Below the pieces are notes generated by a model that made no database searches, had not been told where the DNA came from, and saw only the letters and a list, made by a program, of their open reading frames with translations. Of a stretch of DNA of 10,533 bases, positions 6,431 through 10,533 are shown one piece after another. Position 1 is the stretch's first letter; each line of letters starts with the position of its first letter. Position numbers and translations under genes: made by a program. Source of the stretch: Clostridia bacterium. Its GTDB lineage: Bacteria > Bacillota > Clostridia > Christensenellales > CAG-917. The stretch spans positions 1 to 10,533 of the forward strand of contig CAAEDU010000010.1 of the NCBI GenBank assembly GCA_900754695.1, written 5' to 3'.

Positions 6431-7807
6431 TTATTCCGCTTCGTCGAGGGCTTCGGAAGCTTTGACGGCGAGCGCGCACTCCATGCGGCAGCGGAAGAGG
6501 TCGCATCCGTAAGAATACACGCCGTTGACATCGCCTGCGGCGTGCCATGCGTTCGCGGCGCAGCCGCCCGAACAATACAGCCTCGCCCAGCAATCGTCAC
6601 ACTCGGGCTTGGAATAGGCATTGCAGCGGCGGAATTCGTCGCGGATCTTTTTGCCCTCTTCCGAGACGCCGCCGAAGATGTCGCCCATTCTGAAACGCTC
6701 TTCGCCCACGAACTGATGGCAGGGATAGAGCTCCCCCGTGGGAGTCACAGCCATATACTCCGTGCCGGAGCCGCACCCCGATATGCGCTTGTAAATACAC
6801 GGTCCGTGTTCCAGATCCAACATGTAATGATAGAACACGAAAGGTGTACCCTTTCGTCTCATCTCGATCATGCGCTTGGCGAGAAGCTCGTACTGCTCCA
6901 TGACGATCTGCTTGTCCTCTTCGGTGAGGGCGCAGGGAGAATCGGGTGGAGCGACCACCGGCTCCATGCTGAGCCTTGTGAAGCCGAGCCCGAGCATGGT
7001 GTCGATGTCCTTCATGAAATCGGGGTTGTAGTGAGTGAAGGTGCCGCGGATGTAATACTCCTTTTCTCCTCGCGCGGCGGCGAACTTTCGGAACTTGGGG
7101 ACGATGACATCATAGCTTCCCACGCCGCCCGCCGTCTTGCGGAAGCGGTCGTTGACCTCCTTCCTCCCGTCCAGACTCATGACGACGTTGTCCATCTCGC
7201 GGTCGCTGAACTCGATGACGTCGTCATCCACCAGCATCCCGTTGGTGGTGAGGGTGAAGCGGAAGTGCTTGCCGCACTCCTTTTCCCGCTCGCGCGCGTA
7301 CGCCACGACGTCCTTCACCACGCCGAAGTTCATGAGCGGCTCGCCTCCGAAGAAGTCCACTTCGAGGTTGTGCCTGCTCCCGGAATTTTCAATGAGGAAA
7401 TCTATAGCGCGTTTGCCGATGTCAAGAGACATGAGAGCGCGTTCGCCGTGATATTTGCCTTGGCTTGCGAAACAATAGTCGCAGTCGAGGTTGCAGGTGT
7501 GCGCGACATGCAGACACAGCGCCTTGACCACGGGATCGCGCTTTGCAAGCACGCTCACATCGGGACGGAACTTATCCTCGGAAAACAGCGTGCCCGCGCT
7601 TACGAGCTCGCGGATGTCGGAAAGGCACTCCGCGGCATCGTCCGCAGTCACGCCGCATTTTGCCGAGACTGCGGCGATGAGCTCCTCATCGGGCATTTTG
7701 CCGTAGAGTGAGACCGCCTCGTACGCAACGTCGTCGAGGACGTGCACGGAAGCGCTTGCGGTATCCACCGCGATATTGCATCCCAGCCTTTTGAAAAGAT
7801 GGACCAT
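6431..7807 (-). CDS. scfB: SCIFF peptide thioether maturase, radical SAM/SPASM
   Basis: This 458-residue enzyme should install a Cys-to-residue thioether in the SCIFF peptide encoded upstream (ranthipeptide class). Residues 1-90 look like the N-terminal peptide-recognition (RRE/PqqD-like) region, opening with MVHLFKRLGCNIAVDTASAS, close to the known maturase N-terminus. The radical SAM cluster motif CNLDCDYC is at Cys105, Cys109 and Cys112, followed by GGEP at 154-157. The C-terminal SPASM domain, which binds auxiliary [4Fe-4S] clusters, has Cys337, 345, 363, 395, 403, 406, 412, 416, 435, 440 and 444, with the CxxCx5CxxxC core at 403-416. It lies about 200 bases downstream of scfA, beyond a hairpin terminator. 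No good ribosome site precedes the ATG (CAACTAAAGTC), yet the family N-terminus supports this start. Weak initiation would keep enzyme low relative to substrate. Confidence 0.95.
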   Translation of the reverse strand: MVHLFKRLGCNIAVDTASASVHVLDDVAYEAVSLYGKMPDEELIAAVSAKCGVTADDAAECLSDIRELVSAGTLFSEDKFRPDVSVLAKRDPVVKALCLHVAHTCNLDCDYCFASQGKYHGERALMSLDIGKRAIDFLIENSGSRHNLEVDFFGGEPLMNFGVVKDVVAYAREREKECGKHFRFTLTTNGMLVDDDVIEFSDREMDNVVMSLDGRKEVNDRFRKTAGGVGSYDVIVPKFRKFAAARGEKEYYIRGTFTHYNPDFMKDIDTMLGLGFTRLSMEPVVAPPDSPCALTEEDKQIVMEQYELLAKRMIEMRRKGTPFVFYHYMLDLEHGPCIYKRISGCGSGTEYMAVTPTGELYPCHQFVGEERFRMGDIFGGVSEEGKKIRDEFRRCNAYSKPECDDCWARLYCSGGCAANAWHAAGDVNGVYSYGCDLFRCRMECALAVKASEALDEAE

Positions 7808-7842
7808 GACTTTAGTTGATTTTTCGCCCGTCGGACGGCGTG

Positions 7843-7868
7843 AGACGGATGTCCGTCACGCGCCCCGC
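7843..7868 (-). other. Bulged hairpin in the scfB leader
   Basis: GACGGA-TG-TCCGTC, extended by GCGTG and CACGC arms with a two-base bulge, forms a stem about 35 bases upstream of the scfB start. It lies beyond the scfA-scfB terminator. It may cap a processed transcript or shape translation of scfB; no T-run follows it. Confidence 0.4.
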
Positions 7869-7956
7869 GCGGGTGTTCCGTGTGCGGCACGATCGGCGCG
7901 AAGGCGGAGCTCAGTCCGCGCCCGCGGTTTGCCGCCGCGGTCTCGGTGACAAGAAA

Positions 7957-7979
7957 ATCCGCCCGCAAACGGGGCGGAT
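7957..7979 (-). terminator. Attenuating terminator between scfA and scfB
   Basis: On the minus strand ATCCGCCC and GGGCGGAT form an 8-bp stem with a 7-base loop, followed by TTTTCTTG. It lies about 30 bases after the scfA stop. A second hairpin, CATCCGT-CAT-ACGGATG (7981-7997), precedes it. Partial termination here would give more precursor mRNA than maturase mRNA, a common layout for peptide/maturase pairs. Confidence 0.75.
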
Positions 7980-8009
7980 GCATCCGTCATACGGATGTGA
8001 AAAGCCGCG

Positions 8010-8156
8010 TCACTTCGCGGACTTTTCGCACTTCTGGTTGGCAACGCCGCAGGAAGTCTTGCAAGCGGACTGGCAGGAGGTCTGGCATTCGCCGCAGCCG
8101 CCTTCCTTCTTGCTGGTGGCGAGGTCGCGCGTATTCAAAGAAAGGATCCTTTTCAT
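8010..8156 (-). CDS. scfA: SCIFF (six cysteines in forty-five) ranthipeptide precursor
   Basis: This 48-residue peptide opens MKRILSLNTRDLATSKKEGG (leader) and continues CGECQTSCQSACKTSCGVAN, then a last Cys. The six cysteines are at 21, 24, 28, 32, 36 and 43. The spacing and wording match the SCIFF family almost exactly. SCIFF peptides receive a thioether crosslink from the ScfB radical SAM enzyme; in a studied homologue the bridge joins a central cysteine and a nearby threonine, and here Thr34 and Thr26 are available. The biological role of SCIFF is unknown despite its near-universal presence in Clostridia. The start follows AAGGAG with 10 bases of spacing. A longer frame opens upstream at 8312, but it crosses the promoter, so 8156 is the true start. 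Confidence 0.97.
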   Translation of the reverse strand: MKRILSLNTRDLATSKKEGGCGECQTSCQSACKTSCGVANQKCEKSAK

Positions 8157-8189
8157 GATGGCAATGCTCCTTAGAGATTTATTGTATAC

Positions 8190-8218
8190 ATTATAACTTT
8201 GTTTCCCCGCCTTGTCAA
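8190..8218 (-). promoter_or_regulatory. Consensus sigma-A promoter of scfA-scfB
   Basis: A perfect TTGACA (8213-8218) and a perfect TATAAT (8190-8195) are separated by 17 bases on the minus strand, giving a short leader of about 25 bases before scfA. The -35 lies between CCCGC (8206-8210) and GCGGG (8219-8223), a small inverted repeat that could be an operator. Confidence 0.93.
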
Positions 8219-8240
8219 GCGGGACAAACGCACCCGCCGT

Positions 8241-8305
8241 ATGCCAGACCGCGGGACCGCCCGCACCCGATGCCGGACCGTCGTGCTTTCCACCATGCCG
8301 GACCG
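8241..8305. repeat. Triple direct repeat ATGCCRGACCG
   Basis: ATGCCAGACCG (8241-8251) and two copies of ATGCCGGACCG (8270-8280, 8295-8305) lie between the scfA promoter and the decarboxylase stop, with offsets of 29 and 25 bases. The core ATGCCGGAC also forms the inverted-repeat arms at 328-336 and 372-380. It could be a protein-binding cluster or a small dispersed intergenic repeat. Confidence 0.7.
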
Positions 8306-8318
8306 GGGACACGAGGAG

Positions 8319-9728
8319 TCAGGCGAGCACGCGGATATTTCCCCTCGCCGCACCGCGCGCGGCCGCAACCGAAGCGCCCATAGCCTCAGCTTCGGCGAGA
8401 TAGCTTGCGGCGCCCTCCGGCACCCGTTCGCCGGGGAGCAGCACCGGCACCCCCGGGGGATAGACCCACACGCTTTCCGCCGCGATTTTCCCCACGGCAT
8501 CGCGGAGCGGGACGAGCCGAGACGGCGCTATTCCGACTTCGGCGATCTCCGCCGTCTTCTCCCCGAAGACGGGGGCGGGAACGACCTTGCCTTCCGCGGG
8601 AGCGCACTCCGCGTCCAAACTTTCGAGAGCTTCTGCGAGGCGGAGAAAACTCTCCCTCTCGTCCCCCACCGTAGCATAGGCGAGCGCCCCTCCGCAAGAC
8701 GCGCTTTCAAGCTCTATGCCGAACCTGTCACGCAACGTGGCTTTGAGCGCATAACCGCTCAAATCGCATTTTGTGCAGTCGATATATATCTTTGAACTGT
8801 CTGTTCTGTAAATTTCCACACTCGGGACTCTCCCGCCGTCAAAGACTTCGAGGTGCGCGAGCGCAGTCAGCCTGCGGCGGAAAGACGCGAGTTCGTCCGC
8901 AAGAAAACGCAACCTTTCGCTCCCCTTTTTCTCGAGGTAACCGAGCATCCCGTCCACGCTCGCCATGAGCACATAAGAGGGGCTGCTCGTGCAGAATGCG
9001 GCGATCTCCTCCGCCGCCGCGTCCTCGTCGACGCGGGCGGAACAGACATGCAACACCGCCGTCTGCGTGAGTGCGGGAAGGGTCTTGTGCAGGCTGCTCA
9101 CCACGATGTCCGCGCCCTCGCGCACTCCCCCGTCCGGAAAAGCGTCCGAGAGACCGAGGTGCGCCCCGTGCGCGCAGTCCACGATGAGGACGGCGCCTCT
9201 CTCGTGCGCGGCGCGGGCGATCCCCGCGATGTCGCTCATCACCCCTTCATAAGTGGGAGAGGTGACGACGACCGCCCCGCATCCCGTCTTGTCCAGCCTT
9301 GCCGCGACGTCTTCGGGACTGACGCTGCCCAAAAATCCCCGGCCGCTCACCGTGCGGGGAAAGACGTATTCCGTGCGGATGCCGAGTTCCTTTACCGCCG
9401 CAAAAACGGAACGGTGACAGTTGCGCGCGGCGAGCACCCCGTTTCTGCCCGCGAGCGAGAGCGCCGCGAACACCGCGCCCGTGCTCCCGTTGACGGAAAG
9501 GAAGGCGCGCCTGCTCCCCCACAGCGCCGCAAGACGCGCGAGGATGTCCGCAAGCACTCCCTCGGGGGCGTAGAGGTCGTCAAAGCCGGAGATCTCGGTG
9601 ACGTCACATTTGCCGAGCGGCATGCCGAGCCACGGGAACTCATCAAGATCACGCTTGTGCCCCGGCATGTGCATAGGGATCTGCCCGTCAAGGCGGGAGA
9701 AAATTTCAAGAAGAGACTTTTCGGACAT
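8319..9728 (-). CDS. Orn/Lys/Arg decarboxylase-family PLP enzyme
   Basis: This 469-residue fold-type I PLP enzyme belongs to the short Bacillota form of the basic amino-acid decarboxylases (lysine or arginine decarboxylase group). Such enzymes release CO2 to give cadaverine, agmatine or putrescine. Numbering from Met at 9728: PMHMPGHKR is at 18-26, the substrate-side motif DVTEISGFDDLYAPEG at 42-57, and NGSTGA at 80-85 (phosphate loop). The catalytic-region ARNCHRSVFAA is at 101-111, DCAHGAHLG at 184-192, and the PLP-binding lysine is Lys215 in SSLHKT. The C-terminal domain has VWVYPPGVPVLLPGE. Substrate choice cannot be read. A longer frame starts at ATG 9770 (or 9800), but that ATG overlaps a TATAAT box; ATG 9728 has AAGGTG five bases upstream and was chosen. 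The gene is apparently a single transcription unit. Confidence 0.92.
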   Translation of the reverse strand: MSEKSLLEIFSRLDGQIPMHMPGHKRDLDEFPWLGMPLGKCDVTEISGFDDLYAPEGVLADILARLAALWGSRRAFLSVNGSTGAVFAALSLAGRNGVLAARNCHRSVFAAVKELGIRTEYVFPRTVSGRGFLGSVSPEDVAARLDKTGCGAVVVTSPTYEGVMSDIAGIARAAHERGAVLIVDCAHGAHLGLSDAFPDGGVREGADIVVSSLHKTLPALTQTAVLHVCSARVDEDAAAEEIAAFCTSSPSYVLMASVDGMLGYLEKKGSERLRFLADELASFRRRLTALAHLEVFDGGRVPSVEIYRTDSSKIYIDCTKCDLSGYALKATLRDRFGIELESASCGGALAYATVGDERESFLRLAEALESLDAECAPAEGKVVPAPVFGEKTAEIAEVGIAPSRLVPLRDAVGKIAAESVWVYPPGVPVLLPGERVPEGAASYLAEAEAMGASVAAARGAARGNIRVLA

Positions 9729-9737
9729 ACGCACCTT

Positions 9738-9753
9738 CGCGGGCACGCCCGCG
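9738..9753 (-). promoter_or_regulatory. Hairpin in the decarboxylase 5' leader
   Basis: CGCGGGC-AC-GCCCGCG is a 7-base inverted repeat that ends right beside the AAGGTG ribosome site (minus strand) of the chosen start at 9728. With transcription starting near 9762, the leader is little more than this hairpin. It may modulate ribosome access. Confidence 0.5.
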
Positions 9754-9768
9754 CGTTCGGTTTTTTTC

Positions 9769-9797
9769 ATTATAACGCCTGTCGCCGTTTCGGGCAA
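9769..9797 (-). promoter_or_regulatory. Predicted promoter of the decarboxylase gene
   Basis: TTGCCC (9792-9797) and a perfect TATAAT (9769-9774) are separated by 17 bases on the minus strand. The -10 overlaps the ATG at 9770, so a transcript from here cannot use that codon as a normal start. This supports the start at 9728. Confidence 0.7.
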
Positions 9798-9804
9798 CAA
9801 AATC

Positions 9805-9830
9805 GGCCGCCACTCCGTGGAGCGGCGGCC
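9805..9830. terminator. Hairpin terminator after yjbQ
   Basis: GGCCGCC (9805-9811) pairs with GGCGGCC (9824-9830), and an inner CTCC-GT-GGAG extends the stem. On the minus strand it is followed by GATTTTG and on the plus strand by TTTT. It ends the yjbQ transcript just upstream of the decarboxylase promoter and could also stop any rightward transcription. Confidence 0.82.
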
Positions 9831-9841
9831 TTTTAGGGGAG

Positions 9842-9860
9842 CCCGTCCGTATCGGACGGG
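9842..9860. other. Second hairpin downstream of yjbQ
   Basis: CCCGTCCG-TAT-CGGACGGG is a perfect 8-bp stem with a 3-base loop, about 10 bases after the yjbQ stop and just before the terminator hairpin. It has no T-run; it may stabilise the mRNA 3' end or assist termination. Confidence 0.7.
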
Positions 9861-9869
9861 GAGGGAAGG

Positions 9870-10286
9870 TCATTCACCGATGATCTTGATCATGATGCGC
9901 TTGGGGCGCATACCGTCGAACTCACCGTAAAAGATCTGCTCCCAGGTGCCGAAGTCGAGCTTGCCGTCCGTGACGGCGACCACCACCTCTCTGCCCATGA
10001 CGGTGCGCTTGAGATGAGCGTCGGCGTTGTCCTCATAGCCGTTGTGCGCATACTGAGAATAGGGCTTTTCGGGCGCGAGTTTCTCAAGCCAGCGCTCGTA
10101 GTCGGAGTGCAGCCCGCTCTCGTCGTCGTTGATGAAGACGCTCGCGGTGATGTTCATCGCGTTGACGAGCACCAGCCCCTCCTTGATGCCTGACTCGCGG
10201 AGAGCGGCGTTCACCTGCGGCGTGATGTTCAGAAAACCGCGACGGGAAGGGATGTTGACGGTCAGCACTTTGCGGAAGCTCTTCAT
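9870..10286 (-). CDS. yjbQ: YjbQ/UPF0047 family protein
   Basis: This 138-residue protein matches the YjbQ (secondary thiamine-phosphate synthase-like, UPF0047) family over its whole length. The core reads ITASVFINDDESGLHSDYE (46-64), SQYAHNGYEDNADAHLKRT (77-95) and MGREVVVAV...LDFGTWEQIFYGEFDG. Family members can partly replace thiamine-phosphate synthase when overproduced, but their natural role is not settled. The position that is usually His before ITA/TTA reads Asn45 here; the later histidines 81 and 91 are present. The start is well supported by AAAAGGAG five bases before the ATG, under the promoter at 10322-10350. It is a single-gene unit closed by the hairpins at 9805-9860. Confidence 0.92.
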   Translation of the reverse strand: MKSFRKVLTVNIPSRRGFLNITPQVNAALRESGIKEGLVLVNAMNITASVFINDDESGLHSDYERWLEKLAPEKPYSQYAHNGYEDNADAHLKRTVMGREVVVAVTDGKLDFGTWEQIFYGEFDGMRPKRIMIKIIGE

Positions 10287-10321
10287 GGTCGCTCCTTTTA
10301 ATACAACTGTTCTTTAACTTG

Positions 10322-10350
10322 ACTATAATCTAAAATTGTACATGTGTCAA
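10322..10350 (-). promoter_or_regulatory. Sigma-A promoter of yjbQ
   Basis: A perfect TTGACA (10345-10350) and TATAGT (10322-10327, one mismatch) are separated by 17 bases on the minus strand, about 35 bases upstream of the yjbQ start. Confidence 0.88.
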
Positions 10351-10374
10351 CCCGTTAATTTTTTTTACGCCCCA

Positions 10375-10480
10375 GCAGGGGCTCTGCCCCGCACCCTGCG
10401 AGGATGCCGAAGGGGCTCTGCCCCTTGACCCATTGCAGGGGCGCCGCCCCTGCACCCCGCGAGGGGCATTATGCCCCTCG
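10375..10480. repeat. Tandem array of G+C-rich hairpins
   Basis: Four units share the form (A)GGGGC-loop-GCCCC(T) followed by a short linker of the type NNCACCC or NNGACCC. The stems are GGGGC-TCT-GCCCC (10378-10390), the same again (10412-10424), GCAGGGGC-GCC-GCCCCTGC (10435-10453), and an almost continuous palindrome CGAGGGGCAT-T-ATGCCCCTCG (10460-10480). The stems differ by paired changes (GGGGC..GCCCC extended by GCA/TGC or by CGA/TCG), which preserves pairing. No gene lies in it. Similar arrays are common between genes in gut Clostridia as far as I recall; their role is unknown. Confidence 0.85.
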
Positions 10481-10513
10481 ACCCCTTACTTTTATATAAA
10501 TTTTGCGCCGAGT

Positions 10514-10533
10514 GTTGCGGGCGTAGCCGCAAC
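10514..10533. repeat. Hairpin at the right window edge
   Basis: GTTGCGG (10514-10520) pairs perfectly with CCGCAAC (10527-10533) around a 6-base loop. It reaches the last base of the window, so it may be part of a longer stem or of a further repeat unit. Confidence 0.6.

Noticed and set aside
6428..7711. 427-codon plus-strand frame opposite scfB
   Set aside because: The minus strand encodes an unmistakable radical SAM/SPASM enzyme, and the plus frame is low-complexity Ala/Val/His/Asp typical of an antisense shadow.
8010..8312. 100-residue version of the SCIFF peptide
   Set aside because: The extra N-terminal 52 codons run through the consensus promoter, so the true start is the ATG at 8156 with its AAGGAG site.
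8853..9836. 327-codon plus-strand frame opposite the decarboxylase
   Set aside because: It has no recognisable domain and is Arg/His-rich; the minus strand carries all the PLP-enzyme motifs.
10375..10480. CRISPR array
   Set aside because: The repeated units are hairpins with almost no unique spacers and a variable period, and there are no cas genes.

Overview
The window looks like part of the chromosome of a G+C-rich member of class Clostridia (Bacillota), probably an uncultured gut-type lineage. The strongest marker is a SCIFF gene pair: a 48-residue peptide with six cysteines, and a radical SAM/SPASM maturase about 200 bases downstream. This pair is close to universal in Clostridia. The AGGAG-type ribosome sites and the TTGACA/TATAAT promoters fit that assignment. 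The G+C content was judged by eye, not computed.

Layout from left to right. Bases 1-362 hold no convincing gene, but they hold a three-armed inverted repeat that overlaps the end of the first gene. A leftward operon (363-2789, transcribed from the right) encodes a WYL-domain regulator, a zinc-dependent alcohol dehydrogenase translationally coupled to it, and a small Dabb-domain protein. A good -10/-35 pair near 3003-3031 predicts a 5' leader of about 200 bases for this operon. The only rightward gene (3321-4100) encodes a protein with the sequence pattern of a DnaQ/DEDDh exonuclease in which the catalytic positions look lost. It converges, through a shared perfect 12-bp hairpin terminator, on a leftward GNAT acetyltransferase / TIR-domain operon (4283-6212) that has its own consensus promoter. 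The TIR protein carries a C-terminal methyltransferase-like domain whose SAM-binding loop looks degraded.

Next come the SCIFF genes scfB (6431-7807) and scfA (8010-8156). They share one strong promoter, with a hairpin terminator between them that would favour precursor over enzyme. They are followed by an Orn/Lys/Arg decarboxylase-family enzyme (8319-9728, start revised downstream of a promoter that sits on the longest-ORF start codon) and a YjbQ/UPF0047 protein (9870-10286). The right edge is a tandem array of GGGGC...GCCCC hairpins.

Most of the window is metabolic or housekeeping in character, arranged as short single-purpose transcription units. The two parts most worth a second look are the convergent pair of degenerate-enzyme genes (pseudo-exonuclease facing TIR-pseudomethyltransferase), which may be a signalling or defence locus, and the several small intergenic repeat and hairpin elements that recur at gene boundaries.
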